Positions 36,657 to 46,072 of a stretch of DNA of 64,000 nucleotides are shown here, one piece after another. Made by a program: the position numbers and the translations under genes. The stretch's first letter is position 1; each line of letters begins with the position of its first letter. The stretch lies in contig NZ_RKQK01000005.1 in NCBI RefSeq assembly GCF_003814915.1, forward strand, positions 62,001 to 126,000. Direction: 5' to 3'. The notes beneath the pieces are model-generated. The model searched no databases, was not told the DNA's origin, and was given only the letters and a program-made list of their open reading frames with translations. The stretch comes from Pacificibacter maritimus (lineage in GTDB: Bacteria > Pseudomonadota > Alphaproteobacteria > Rhodobacterales > Rhodobacteraceae).

Positions 36657-38858
36657 ATGGCAGGACAAGGTGGAACAGGCCGCAACGGTGGCAAAAAGCG
36701 GCTGGTTGCTGAGCGTAGATATCCCGCAGGCTCTAGCGCAAAACCAAAGGCGCGTCGAAAGACCGTAGCCAAAAAGCCTAAGGCATCGACGCGCCGCAAA
36801 TCGTCTCCGAAGCGGTCGTCAAATATCTTTGTGCGCGTTATCGGCGGGACGATTCGTTGGATCGTGCGTTTGTTTTGGCTAATTTTCTCACGTGTTGCTT
36901 TGGCGGGCGCTGTCGTTTTAGGTCTCGCTGTCTTCTACATCTACACCACCTTGCCGCCATTCTCGGACCAACTCGATGGGCGTGCGCGCGGCTCTGTCAC
37001 GCTGACGGATCGATCAGGCACGGTTTTTGCATGGCGCGGCGAACAGTTTGGCGGTCAAATCACGGCTGACACTGTGTCTGAGTCTTTAAAAGACGCGATT
37101 GTCGCCACCGAAGATAAACGTTTCTATAAACACTTGGGCGTTTCGCCGCGTGGTATAGCCTCTGCCGTCAAGATCAACCTGTCAGAGGGGCGGGGGCCGT
37201 TGTCAGGTCACGGTGGTTCTACATTGACTCAACAGGTCGCCAAGCTTTTGTGTTTGGGCGTGCCGTTTGATCCGACAAAATGGAAGAACCAAACAGAGTA
37301 TGAGGCTGATTGTCGTCAAGGCAGCATGGTACGTAAAATCAAAGAGGCGGTTTATGCGATGGCTTTGGAGGTGCGCTATTCCAAAGACGAAATCCTTGCC
37401 ATCTATATGAACCGTGCCTATCTGGGCGCGGGTGCCAATGGGTTTGAAGCGGCATCGCAGCGCTACTTTGGAAAATCCGCGGCCAACGTGAATATCGCGG
37501 AATCAGCGATGTTGGCGGGGCTTTTAACTGCGCCGTCGCGCTTTGCGCCGACAAACAACCTAAAGCGATCCCAAGAACGTGCTGGCATTGTTTTGTTGCT
37601 CATGAATCAGCAAGGCATGATCACCGATGCAGAGCGCGCGCATGCGAAGGCTAATCCAGCAGTGCTGTCAGATGCAGCAGAGCAGCGCGCAGGTGGCTAT
37701 TTCGCTGACTGGGTTATGGGAGCAGGGCCTGATTTCCTAACCCGTGACACGACCGAAGACGTGGTAATTGAAACCACCTTTGATCAACGTATTCAAAACG
37801 CAGCCGAAGAGGCGCTGACATGGGTCTTCGACAATAAAGTGCGCGAAGGGTCCGAAGCGCAGGCCGCCATTGTGGTTATGAGTGCCGATGGCGCGGTGCG
37901 CGGCATGGTAGGTGGGCGAAAATTACGCGGAGTTTCCGGCGCGTTTAACCGTGCGACACAAGCCAAGCGGCAGCCTGGATCTGCTTTCAAACCTTTCGTT
38001 TACGCGGCAGCCTTGGATTTGGGTTGGTCTTACGACAGCCCGATTCTGGATGAGCCAATTACTGTGAATATCCCAGGTTCTGGGGATTGGTCCCCACAAA
38101 ACTATGATCGCAGTTTCCACGGTTTGGTCACTGTAACGGATGCTATGCGGCACAGTTACAATATCCCTGCCGTTAAACTGGCGATGGATGTGGGATTGGA
38201 AAATGTGCGTACCGTGGCACAGATGTTTGGGATCGAAAGCGATCTTGCCCAAGGGCCTGCTTTGGCTTTAGGCGCATCTGAATCGACCTTACTGGAAATG
38301 ACTGGCGCCTATGCAGGGATTTTGAACGGCGGGTCATCTGTGGAACCCTATGGTCTGCGGTCCTTGCGTCTTAAAGGTGATTCAGAGCCTTTAATGGGGC
38401 AAGAAGGTGGGCTTGGCGAACGCGTCATTACACCTGCCGCCGCTGAACAATTGATCTATATGATGTATAACGTCGTGCAAAATGGCACGGGCGCAAGGGC
38501 GCGTTTGGACGGGGTCGAAGTTGCAGGCAAGACAGGCACAACTCAAGCGGCTCGCGATGCATGGTTTATGGGATTTACGGCTGATTATGTTGTTGGCGTT
38601 TGGATGGGGTACGATGACAACTCTCCCTTGACTGGTGTGACGGGTGGCGGGCTTCCTGCGGATATCTGGCGTGAGACGATGCAGCGTATCCAAGCAGGGC
38701 AACCTTCTCATCCTCTGCCAATGTTGCGCCCTGCATCGCCGCCTCGCGTTCCTGGATCAGTTGCTCAAAGTTCGTCTAACAGCGGATCGCGCCAAGGCGG
38801 TGACAAAGCACAAAATGTCTTGGGTGATATTTTATCGACAATTTTCGGTCTGAATTAA
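36657..38858 (+). CDS. mrcA: Penicillin-binding protein 1A (bifunctional)
   Basis: A 733-residue class A PBP that polymerises and crosslinks peptidoglycan. Residues 1-60 form a very basic Lys/Arg-rich cytoplasmic tail, residues about 60-95 the membrane anchor, about 115-290 the GT51 transglycosylase (EDKRFYKHLGVSPRGI with catalytic Glu, GGSTLTQQVAK), and about 380-690 the transpeptidase with the SxxK motif in PGSAFKPFVY, a SYN motif in RHSYNIPA and KTGTT. The tail ends in a Pro/Ser-rich linker. Divergent from glnK; a perfect bidirectional hairpin lies downstream. Confidence 0.95.
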   Translation: MAGQGGTGRNGGKKRLVAERRYPAGSSAKPKARRKTVAKKPKASTRRKSSPKRSSNIFVRVIGGTIRWIVRLFWLIFSRVALAGAVVLGLAVFYIYTTLPPFSDQLDGRARGSVTLTDRSGTVFAWRGEQFGGQITADTVSESLKDAIVATEDKRFYKHLGVSPRGIASAVKINLSEGRGPLSGHGGSTLTQQVAKLLCLGVPFDPTKWKNQTEYEADCRQGSMVRKIKEAVYAMALEVRYSKDEILAIYMNRAYLGAGANGFEAASQRYFGKSAANVNIAESAMLAGLLTAPSRFAPTNNLKRSQERAGIVLLLMNQQGMITDAERAHAKANPAVLSDAAEQRAGGYFADWVMGAGPDFLTRDTTEDVVIETTFDQRIQNAAEEALTWVFDNKVREGSEAQAAIVVMSADGAVRGMVGGRKLRGVSGAFNRATQAKRQPGSAFKPFVYAAALDLGWSYDSPILDEPITVNIPGSGDWSPQNYDRSFHGLVTVTDAMRHSYNIPAVKLAMDVGLENVRTVAQMFGIESDLAQGPALALGASESTLLEMTGAYAGILNGGSSVEPYGLRSLRLKGDSEPLMGQEGGLGERVITPAAAEQLIYMMYNVVQNGTGARARLDGVEVAGKTGTTQAARDAWFMGFTADYVVGVWMGYDDNSPLTGVTGGGLPADIWRETMQRIQAGQPSHPLPMLRPASPPRVPGSVAQSSSNSGSRQGGDKAQNVLGDILSTIFGLN

Positions 38859-38875
38859 GACAAGTACGCCTATAA

Positions 38876-38908
38876 AAAACGGCGCGCCAGTGTGAGGCGC
38901 GCCGTTTT
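38876..38908. terminator. Bidirectional terminator between PBP1A and mlaC
   Basis: A perfect 13-bp stem, AAAACGGCGCGCC (38876-38888) with its complement at 38896-38908, around loop AGTGTGA. A-run on one side and T-run on the other mean it can stop both converging transcripts. Confidence 0.92.
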
Positions 38909-38934
38909 CAATTCGACTGATACGTTAGATCTAT

Positions 38935-39531
38935 TTACTTCAAACCTGCGGTCAGCGTGTCGACATTGCCGCCCGCCTTATCCAACAGCGCGCCAATTTC
39001 TGCACGTTCGGATTTGAGCAAAGAAATGCCTTCGATGTTGAGGTCGATAAATTTGCCTGTTTTGTCAGCAACAATAAACGAAATGGCAAAGGGGGCTTCG
39101 CCGCGCAAAATTGCTGTGCAGGACACGTCGTAAATCGAATTGATCTTTTGCGTTTTCTTTACCTCAATTCTGCCGCCAATAAATTCGCGAAAACGCGAAC
39201 CGTATTTACGAGAAATGTATCCCTGAAACGCACTTGTGAACGCATTGAGCTGTGCCGCGGAAGTCGAGCGCGCGATCGGCCCAAGGACTGAGCGGGCAAT
39301 ATTTGGCATGTCAGCATATGTCACCAAGACCTTTTCAAAATCGCGGTACATCGCGCTTTCTGATTTGCCAGAATTGATGATGCTATTGATGTCAGACACT
39401 GTTTTGGTGATCAGTGTTTCAGCCTGTGCACTTGAAAAAGCAAATGCCGCATGAGGAAGCCCAGCGATTAAGGCTAGGCTTGCCGTTGCGCCTGTCAAAA
39501 AGCCGCGACGTGTAGAAACCAGATTATTCAT
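38935..39531 (-). CDS. mlaC: Phospholipid-binding protein MlaC
   Basis: A 198-residue periplasmic shuttle for phospholipids between the outer-membrane MlaA complex and the inner-membrane MlaFEDB transporter. The N-terminus has a twin-arginine-like signal (STRRGFLTG, hydrophobic stretch, AAFA). The mature part shows the MlaC family pattern, including YISRKYGSRFREF and the closing LLDKAGGNVDTLTAGL. ATG 39531 has GAGG 6 bases upstream and overlaps the mlaA stop by 8 bases, so translation is coupled; MlaFEDB genes are not in the window. Confidence 0.9.
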   Translation of the reverse strand: MNNLVSTRRGFLTGATASLALIAGLPHAAFAFSSAQAETLITKTVSDINSIINSGKSESAMYRDFEKVLVTYADMPNIARSVLGPIARSTSAAQLNAFTSAFQGYISRKYGSRFREFIGGRIEVKKTQKINSIYDVSCTAILRGEAPFAISFIVADKTGKFIDLNIEGISLLKSERAEIGALLDKAGGNVDTLTAGLK

Positions 39532-40273
39532 AAAAGTCCTCATAGATACTGTATGCTTGATTTTCTTGATCAGGCGTTGCGTCTTGTGTTGCCTTCACAC
39601 CGAGTTCAAAGCGACGTCTATCGAGATATGTTAAACGCAGTTGCACATAGCTGTCGGCACTGTCGTAGATCACAGATTCGTATAGGTCGGAATAGCGGTA
39701 ACGCGTGTCAGCGATATCAGCAAACTTAAGTGCTAGGGGCAGATCTTCAAGGGAGGGATCCAACACAGATCCAATTGGATCAAGCGCTATATCGACCAAC
39801 AGTCCCACAGTATCGCGTTCGGTCGAAGGACCGTAGACGGGCAAAACCAAATAATTGCCTTCGCCTGTCCCCCATGCATGTAATGTGTCGGCAAACCCTG
39901 TGTTGCGTTCCTCTAGACCAAATATTGTTGCGGGATCAAACAGCCCCCCAATACCAAAGGTCGCATTCAACGCAAAACGAGCTGTATTGTGCAGCGCATC
40001 CCCCAATTGGAATTGCAGCACATCATTTATAACGACACTGGGCAGGCCAAGGGTTTCGGACACATTGCTGACCCCGATACGCACAGGGTTGGGCACCACT
40101 GTGCCGTATGCGGTTGAAACGGGCTTGATTACAGCGCGATCCAGTTTGAGGTTCGCCTCATGTGTTTGACGGTTGCTGGTCTCGTATGGGTCTGATGTTC
40201 CAACGGTTGGTGTTTGCGTGCCGCAGGCAGCAAGCAAGCAAGATAAACTCATGACAAGGACGAAATGTTTCAC
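39524..40273 (-). CDS. mlaA: MlaA (VacJ) family lipoprotein
   Basis: An outer-membrane lipoprotein that removes phospholipid from the outer leaflet. In the 249-residue reading from GTG 40273 the lipobox is LAAC with Cys17. The VacJ core includes DPYETSNRQTHEANLKLDRAV, GIGGLFDPAT and the channel segment LPVYGPSTERDTVGLLVD. Starts further upstream exist but would add about 85 residues before the signal peptide; GGAA lies 7 bases before the chosen GTG. It overlaps mlaC by 8 bases, and is divergent from the type I secretion genes. Confidence 0.9.
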   Translation of the reverse strand: MKHFVLVMSLSCLLAACGTQTPTVGTSDPYETSNRQTHEANLKLDRAVIKPVSTAYGTVVPNPVRIGVSNVSETLGLPSVVINDVLQFQLGDALHNTARFALNATFGIGGLFDPATIFGLEERNTGFADTLHAWGTGEGNYLVLPVYGPSTERDTVGLLVDIALDPIGSVLDPSLEDLPLALKFADIADTRYRYSDLYESVIYDSADSYVQLRLTYLDRRRFELGVKATQDATPDQENQAYSIYEDFYE

Positions 40274-40471
40274 AATGGTATTCCGATATGCTCGGTGGGA
40301 GGGCCCAAGGCCCCTTTGATATAAGGCCACATAAACTTTTATTGGCGAAAGCCCAATATTAACATGATGCGCTGTATTGTGATGTGACACAGAATCAACA
40401 ATCGTTGAACAGATCTTACGGAAGAAGTCGCAGTTTTGCGCAAAATCCAAAATGTGAGCTAAAAGCTGCTG

Positions 40472-42208
40472 ATGACACAAGACACACTTCGCCAAGGTAA
40501 AGAAGAGCTTGCGCACACACGCAAGCAATCCCGCGGCCTGTACCTGGCAACGGGGCTCTTTTCGATTTGCATCAACGTCTTGATGCTCACAGGGCCGCTT
40601 TTCATGTTGCAGGTCTATGACCGCGTTCTCGGGTCTGGGTCAGAGGCCACCTTGGTCGCTCTGTTTGCGATTGTTGGCTTTTTATACCTGATGATGGGCT
40701 TGCTTGATGGCGTTCGGTCACGCGTTTTAACTCGAATCGGGGCGCGCTTTCAGGTGGCGCTTGAGGAACGGGTGTTCAAAGCCTCAATGCAGCGTGATGC
40801 AGTAGGAGCCCAACCGCAAGGTAAAGCCAGCGAGATGGATGATTTGTCGGCAATTAAACGTTTTTTGTCTTCGCCTGTTATGGCTGCGATTTATGATTTG
40901 CCATTCGTGCCACTGTTCTTATTTGGCATCGCGCTCTTTCATCCGCTACTTGGTTATCTCGCTGTGGGGGGCGGTGTGGTTTTAGTCGCTGTGACTCTTG
41001 CCAATCGCGCGATGTCGCAAACCCCACAAAATATCGCAGCACGCGCTGAAACTTTTTCCAGTCAAATGGCTGCGCGCCTTGGCAGTGAAGCGGAGGCGAT
41101 CCGTGCGCTTGGCATGCAGGGCGCTGCTTACAAGCGTTGGTTTCGGGCGCGTAAAATTGCAGCGCACAACCGCGTGCAGGCCGCAGATGTGACCATGAGT
41201 TTTGCAGCCATGTCCAAAGCGCTGCGGTTATTTCTTCAATCCGCTATGTTGGCGTTAGGCGCTTGGCTTGTCCTTCAGCGCGAAATTTCGCCAGGCGCGA
41301 TGATCGCTAGCTCCATTTTGTTGGGGCGGGCGTTGCAACCTGTGGACATAATGATTGGACAATGGAGTTCCGTCCAGCGCGCTATATTGGGTTGGACTAG
41401 CCTTGCTGAGTTGCTGGGACGGTATCATAAAGATCCCAAGCGTCATTCACTGCCGCGCCCAACGGCCTCACTTGATGTACAAAATCTCACCGTGATTCCA
41501 CCGGGACAGGCGCAAGCCTCTTTGCGCATGGTGTCATTCAAAGTAGAGCCGACCGAAGCAATCGGTGTTATCGGGCAGTCAGGCGCAGGAAAGTCAACCT
41601 TGGCGCGCGCTTTGACAAGTGTTTGGGCCCCTTCTGGCGGTAGTATCCGCTTGTCCCATGCCAAACTTGATCAGTACGATCCTGATGTGCTTGGGACCTA
41701 TATCGGCTATTTGCCCCAACGTGTTCAATTGTTTGATGGCACGATCGCAGAAAATATCGCCAAATTGTCAGACACTCCTGATGATGCCGCAGTGGTCGCA
41801 GCAGCCCGAAAAGCCGATGCGCACGCTATGATTTTATCCCTGCCAAATGGCTACGACACACTTGTGTCGTCTAGCGGTGGTTTGTTGTCTGGCGGTCAAT
41901 TGCAACGGATCGGTTTGGCGCGAGCTTTCTACGGTGATCCGGTTTTGGTGATTTTGGATGAACCAAATTCTAACTTGGATAATGATGGGTCGACTGCACT
42001 GAACGCAGCGATCCGTCGGCATAAACAAGAAGGCGGATCTGTACTCATTATGGCGCACCGCCCCTCTGCTATTCAGGAATGCGAGAAACTATTGGTGCTG
42101 GATAAAGGTGGGTTGCGCGCCTTTGGCCCTCGCGATGCCGTGTTGAAGCAAATGGTGCAAAACAGTCAAGACATCATCCGAAAATCCGGGCCCGGAGGTG
42201 TACAGTGA
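40472..42208 (+). CDS. Type I secretion system permease/ATPase (PrtD/HlyB type)
   Basis: A 578-residue ABC exporter half-transporter in the inner membrane. Residues 30-310 hold six membrane helices, beginning GLYLATGLFSICINVLMLTGP; residues 335-575 are the nucleotide-binding domain with Walker A GQSGAGKST, signature LLSGGQLQRIGLARA and Walker B PVLVILDEP. There is no N-terminal C39-like domain, so it is the PrtD class that exports RTX-type or haem-binding proteins. The adaptor gene overlaps its stop by 4 bases. No RTX substrate or TolC gene is present nearby. Confidence 0.94.
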   Translation: MTQDTLRQGKEELAHTRKQSRGLYLATGLFSICINVLMLTGPLFMLQVYDRVLGSGSEATLVALFAIVGFLYLMMGLLDGVRSRVLTRIGARFQVALEERVFKASMQRDAVGAQPQGKASEMDDLSAIKRFLSSPVMAAIYDLPFVPLFLFGIALFHPLLGYLAVGGGVVLVAVTLANRAMSQTPQNIAARAETFSSQMAARLGSEAEAIRALGMQGAAYKRWFRARKIAAHNRVQAADVTMSFAAMSKALRLFLQSAMLALGAWLVLQREISPGAMIASSILLGRALQPVDIMIGQWSSVQRAILGWTSLAELLGRYHKDPKRHSLPRPTASLDVQNLTVIPPGQAQASLRMVSFKVEPTEAIGVIGQSGAGKSTLARALTSVWAPSGGSIRLSHAKLDQYDPDVLGTYIGYLPQRVQLFDGTIAENIAKLSDTPDDAAVVAAARKADAHAMILSLPNGYDTLVSSSGGLLSGGQLQRIGLARAFYGDPVLVILDEPNSNLDNDGSTALNAAIRRHKQEGGSVLIMAHRPSAIQECEKLLVLDKGGLRAFGPRDAVLKQMVQNSQDIIRKSGPGGVQ

Positions 42209-43587
42209 CGCAAAAAGACCCATCCGCTAATTCTGCGCCGGTTGCTGCGGCTCAGACCAATCTTCATCAAAGCCAAACAGGGCAGTTGCCTGATGAAAGC
42301 TGGTCTGCGCGGGGGCCCTTGGCTGTTGGCATTGTTTGTATCGTGTTACTTTTGGGAGGTTTCGGATTGTGGTCTGTCGTGGCGCGGATAGACGGTGCGA
42401 TCGTCGCCTCGGGTCAGGTGCAGGTCGAACAAAACCGACAAGTCGTAGCGCATCCAGATGGGGGTGAAATTTCATCGGTGCAAGTGCGCGAAGGGTCTTC
42501 GGTTCGCGCCGGTGATGTGTTGCTACAGCTAGATGGGCGCGAAATCTCAAGCAGCCTTGCGATCACAGAAGGGCAGTTATTTGAGATGATGGCGCGTGCT
42601 GGGCGGTTGCAAGCCGAGCGCGATGGGGCAGAAACGATTTGGTTTGATGAAGAACTACTAAGCCGCGGTGCGATTGATGCAGATGTCGCCAGGCTGATCG
42701 AAGGTCAGCGCGCGTTGTTTCACGCCCGTCGCTTGACCGCTCAGCAAGAAATCGAACAACTGGGCAAACGTTCGGTGCAAATTTCGGCGCAGATCGATGG
42801 TATGTCAGCACAAAGGTCGGCATTAGACCAACAACAAGCACTCACCGAACAGGATCTTGCATCACAAGACTCCTTGTTGACCCGCGGCCTCACCCAGCAA
42901 AGCCGTGTCAACGCTTTGCGTAAAGAATTGGCCGATGTTCTAGGGCGTGCAGGCAGTATCTCTGCCTCAATTGCTCAAGCGCAGTCGCAGATTACCGAGA
43001 TCGAATTGCAAATTCTGAAACTGAGTTCGGGTCGACGCGAGGATGCTATTACGACTTTGCGTGATATTCAGGCACGTAGTTTGGAACTGCGCCAGCAACG
43101 CGCGGTCTTGAAAGAGCGGTTGAAGCGACTAGAGATCCGCGCTCCTGTGTCGGGTATCGTCTATGATTTGGCGGTCTTCGGAGCTGGTGCTGTGATAACA
43201 CCCGCTGCACCTTTGCTTTATATCGTGCCTCAAGATACGCCATTGGTTGTATCCGCACGCGTTAATCCCATTCATGTGGATCAAGTCTACCCTGGTCAAC
43301 CAGTGCGCCTGCGCTTTTCTTCCTTTGACAGCCGCACCACGCCAGAGATCGAGGGAACAGTCACAAAAGTGTCCGCTGATGCATTTGTTGATGAGGCGAC
43401 CCGTTCGAGCTATTATTTGACACAGATTAGAATTGATGAGAAACAGCGCAGCTTGCTACCGGCTGACGTGGTTCTTATTCCAGGAATGCCAGTAGAAACA
43501 TTTATGTCAACGGGGGAGCGTTCGCCCTTGGCATATCTGACAAAACCGCTAACTGACTACTTCGTGCGCGCATTTCGCGAAGATTAA
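42205..43587 (+). CDS. HlyD family type I secretion periplasmic adaptor
   Basis: A 460-residue membrane-fusion protein. One N-terminal membrane helix (about residues 35-58, GIVCIVLLLGGFGLWSVVAR) is followed by a lipoyl half-motif, a long coiled-coil hairpin (about 125-300), the second lipoyl half with LKRLEIRAPVSGIVYDLAV and a beta-barrel domain. It bridges the ABC exporter to an outer-membrane channel. The GTG start shares bases with the exporter stop (GTGA) and has GGAGGTG upstream, confirming coupling. Confidence 0.94.
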   Translation: MTQKDPSANSAPVAAAQTNLHQSQTGQLPDESWSARGPLAVGIVCIVLLLGGFGLWSVVARIDGAIVASGQVQVEQNRQVVAHPDGGEISSVQVREGSSVRAGDVLLQLDGREISSSLAITEGQLFEMMARAGRLQAERDGAETIWFDEELLSRGAIDADVARLIEGQRALFHARRLTAQQEIEQLGKRSVQISAQIDGMSAQRSALDQQQALTEQDLASQDSLLTRGLTQQSRVNALRKELADVLGRAGSISASIAQAQSQITEIELQILKLSSGRREDAITTLRDIQARSLELRQQRAVLKERLKRLEIRAPVSGIVYDLAVFGAGAVITPAAPLLYIVPQDTPLVVSARVNPIHVDQVYPGQPVRLRFSSFDSRTTPEIEGTVTKVSADAFVDEATRSSYYLTQIRIDEKQRSLLPADVVLIPGMPVETFMSTGERSPLAYLTKPLTDYFVRAFRED

Positions 43588-43608
43588 TTGACGACTGAGA
43601 TTGGGACG

Positions 43609-44079
43609 ATGACGATGACACATGAAATTGAAACCAAGCTGGCGGAGCTCGGCCTTACCCTGCCCGACGCGCCCGCACCGGCTGCAAATTATGTGCCCTA
43701 TGTTCAAACTGGAAATCTCATCCATATCTCAGGCCAGATTTCAAATGATGAAGCGGGCTTGATTGTCGGGAAGCTTGGCTTAGATCTTACGACAGAGCAA
43801 GGCGCACAAGCTGCGCGTAGTTGCGCTTTGTCACTATTGGCCCAAGCCAAAGCTGCAAGCGACGGCGATCTGACGAAAGTCAAACGCCTTGTTAAAATGG
43901 TTGGTTTCGTGAACTCAACACCCGATTTTACCGAGCAGCCAACAGTGATCAACGGCGCGTCAGATTTGATGGTTGCTGTTATGGGGGATGCTGGGCGTCA
44001 TGCGCGTTCCGCCGTTTCTGCTGCATCTTTGCCACTGGGTGTCGCAGTCGAAATTGAAGCGATTTTTGAGGTTGTATAA
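43609..44079 (+). CDS. RidA (YjgF/UK114) family protein
   Basis: A 156-residue RidA-family protein; such trimers hydrolyse reactive enamine/imine intermediates from PLP enzymes. The core YVQTGNLIHISGQ and the closing GVAVEIEAIFEVV are typical, and the conserved Arg is in HARSAVSAASLP, as expected for active RidA. The in-frame alternatives TTG 43588, ATG 43615 and ATG 43609 compete; I chose 43609 with a modest upstream purine stretch. It begins 21 bases after the secretion adaptor and 3 bases before the next gene. Confidence 0.87.
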   Translation: MTMTHEIETKLAELGLTLPDAPAPAANYVPYVQTGNLIHISGQISNDEAGLIVGKLGLDLTTEQGAQAARSCALSLLAQAKAASDGDLTKVKRLVKMVGFVNSTPDFTEQPTVINGASDLMVAVMGDAGRHARSAVSAASLPLGVAVEIEAIFEVV

Positions 44080-44082
44080 ATC

Positions 44083-44841
44083 ATGATGTCTCTTCCTGAT
44101 GTATTTTTGAAAGCTCCGATTGCACATCGTGCTTTGCACAACGAAGCACTGGGCCGCGCAGAGAATAACTTTGCCGCGATGGATGCTGCGATTGAAAAGG
44201 GCTTCGGTATAGAAATCGATATTCAACAAAGTAAAGATGGCCAAGCGATGGTGTTTCACGACTACCATCTCAACAGGTTGACCGAGGGGTCTGGTCCCTT
44301 CGCTCAACAAACTGCTGCCGAGCTTGGACGGTTGCGGTTCAAATCGGGCGAAGTCGGCGTGCCAACTTTGGCGCAGGTACTGGATCACATCAAAGGTCGT
44401 GTGCCTTTACTGATCGAAATCAAAGACCAAGACGGTATCATGGGGCCAAATGTCGGCGATTTAGAGCGCGAAGTCGCCCGCGTTTTGACCGGATATGCTG
44501 GCCCTGTTGCTCTGATGTCATTTAATCCACATGCTATGGCCGTTATGGCAGAAGCCGCGCCGCAAATCCCGCGCGGCCTCACGACCTGTGGATACAAGCC
44601 ACAAGACTGGCCGTTGCTGAAAGAAACCACGCGGGCATATTTGCGCAAAATCCCAGACTATGAACGGATTGGCGCTTGTTTCGTGTCGCACCAGTGGACT
44701 GATCTTGCTTCTGAGCGCATCGAAGAACTCAAAGAAGCGGGCGCACGCATTCTAAGCTGGACGATCCGTACAGCGGCAGAAGCCGCCGAAGCCGCACGTT
44801 TTTCTGAGAATATTACCTTTGAGGGCTATGTTCCTGCTTGA
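44083..44841 (+). CDS. Glycerophosphodiester phosphodiesterase
   Basis: A 252-residue cytosolic GDPD-fold TIM barrel that releases glycerol-3-phosphate from glycerophosphodiesters. The active site is visible as IAHRALHNEALGRAENN (His-Arg and Glu-Asn) and GFGIEIDIQQSKDGQAMVFH (Glu, Asp, His). No signal peptide, so substrate would be intracellular. It is separated from the RidA gene by only 3 bases and from the next gene by 43, so it is within the same run of genes. Two ATG codons (44083, 44086) begin it. Confidence 0.92.
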   Translation: MMSLPDVFLKAPIAHRALHNEALGRAENNFAAMDAAIEKGFGIEIDIQQSKDGQAMVFHDYHLNRLTEGSGPFAQQTAAELGRLRFKSGEVGVPTLAQVLDHIKGRVPLLIEIKDQDGIMGPNVGDLEREVARVLTGYAGPVALMSFNPHAMAVMAEAAPQIPRGLTTCGYKPQDWPLLKETTRAYLRKIPDYERIGACFVSHQWTDLASERIEELKEAGARILSWTIRTAAEAAEAARFSENITFEGYVPA

Positions 44842-44884
44842 CGCTCAGTAATATCGGTACAGATTGAGGGCGCAGGAGTGCCCG

Positions 44885-46072
44885 ATGAGTAATCAGATAG
44901 AAATTTTTGTCAGCGGTTCGATCGCTGACTTCGTGCCCGAGGATTGGGATGCCTGCGCTGGAGGGGGTTCGGCTTCCTCAGGCCGCGCTGCCGACCCCTT
45001 TACGACACATCGTTTTTTGCAAGCTTTAGAAACCTCTGGGTCGGTCGGGACGGGGACGGGCTGGGCGCCCCGCTATTTAGGGGCGCGTCAAAACGGTACC
45101 TTGATTGCTGTGGCGCCTCTTTATGCAAAAGGGCACTCGCAAGGCGAGTATGTTTTCGACTTTGCTTGGGCGCAGGCCTATGAAAACGCAGGTGGCAGTT
45201 ATTATCCAAAATTGCAAGTTGCCGTACCATTCAGCCCCGTCACAGGACGCCGTTTTCTGTGTCGCGCGGGCTTTGAGAGCATCGGACAGTCTGCATTGGT
45301 GCAAGGCCTTGTACATGTGGCAACCGAGCAAGAGATGTCCTCTTTCCACGTCACGTTTTGCACCGAGACAGAGGCGCAAGCAGGGCGGGATATGGGGCTC
45401 ATCCATCGTATCGGTCAGCAGTTCCACTGGGAAAATAAAGCCTATACCGATTTCAACGACTTTCTCAGCCAGCTGTCATCCCGCAAACGCAAAGCAATCC
45501 GCAAAGAGCGCTTGCAAGCGCAGAGCTTTGGCGGCGAAATCATCCAATTAACAGGGGATGCGATCCAGCCTGAACACTGGGATGCATTTTGGCAGTTTTA
45601 TCAGAACACAGGTTCGCGAAAATGGGGCACCCCCTATTTGTCCCGTCGTTTTTTTGACTGCATTCAAGACAGTATGCGCGATGATGTCCTTTTGATCTTA
45701 GCGCTACGTGATGGCGTTCCAATCGCTGGGGCGCTTAATTTTATAGGTAGCGATACTTTGTTTGGGCGCTATTGGGGGTGCACGGAACACCACGCCTGCC
45801 TGCATTTCGAACTGTGCTACTACCAAGCGATAGATTACGCCATTGCTCAGGGGCTGGCGACTGTAGAAGCGGGCGCGCAGGGAGAACATAAGTTAGCTCG
45901 AGGATATCTGCCACGCACAACGCATTCATTGCATTGGATTGCCGATGCAGGGTTTGCAAGTGCTGTTCAAGAGTTTGTAGAAGCAGAAAAATCCGCTGTC
46001 GCTCATGAAGCCGACATTTTAACAAGCTACGGACCGTTTAAGAAAAACGTCAAGGAAAGTGACCATGACTGA
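44885..46072 (+). CDS. FemAB-like / COG3146 acyltransferase-fold protein
   Basis: A 395-residue protein of the PF04339 family, described as GNAT-fold, FemAB-related. Segments FTTHRFLQALETSGSVG, FAQAYENAGGSYYPKLQVAVPF and, further on, FLSQLSSRKRKAIRKER and FGRYWGCTEHHACLHFE with EAGAQGEHKLARGYLP match the family. Substrate is unknown; some roseobacter copies are annotated as peptidoglycan-related by similarity only. ATG 44885 has AGGAG 7 bases upstream. The stop overlaps the pterin dehydratase start by 8 bases. Confidence 0.87.
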   Translation: MSNQIEIFVSGSIADFVPEDWDACAGGGSASSGRAADPFTTHRFLQALETSGSVGTGTGWAPRYLGARQNGTLIAVAPLYAKGHSQGEYVFDFAWAQAYENAGGSYYPKLQVAVPFSPVTGRRFLCRAGFESIGQSALVQGLVHVATEQEMSSFHVTFCTETEAQAGRDMGLIHRIGQQFHWENKAYTDFNDFLSQLSSRKRKAIRKERLQAQSFGGEIIQLTGDAIQPEHWDAFWQFYQNTGSRKWGTPYLSRRFFDCIQDSMRDDVLLILALRDGVPIAGALNFIGSDTLFGRYWGCTEHHACLHFELCYYQAIDYAIAQGLATVEAGAQGEHKLARGYLPRTTHSLHWIADAGFASAVQEFVEAEKSAVAHEADILTSYGPFKKNVKESDHD

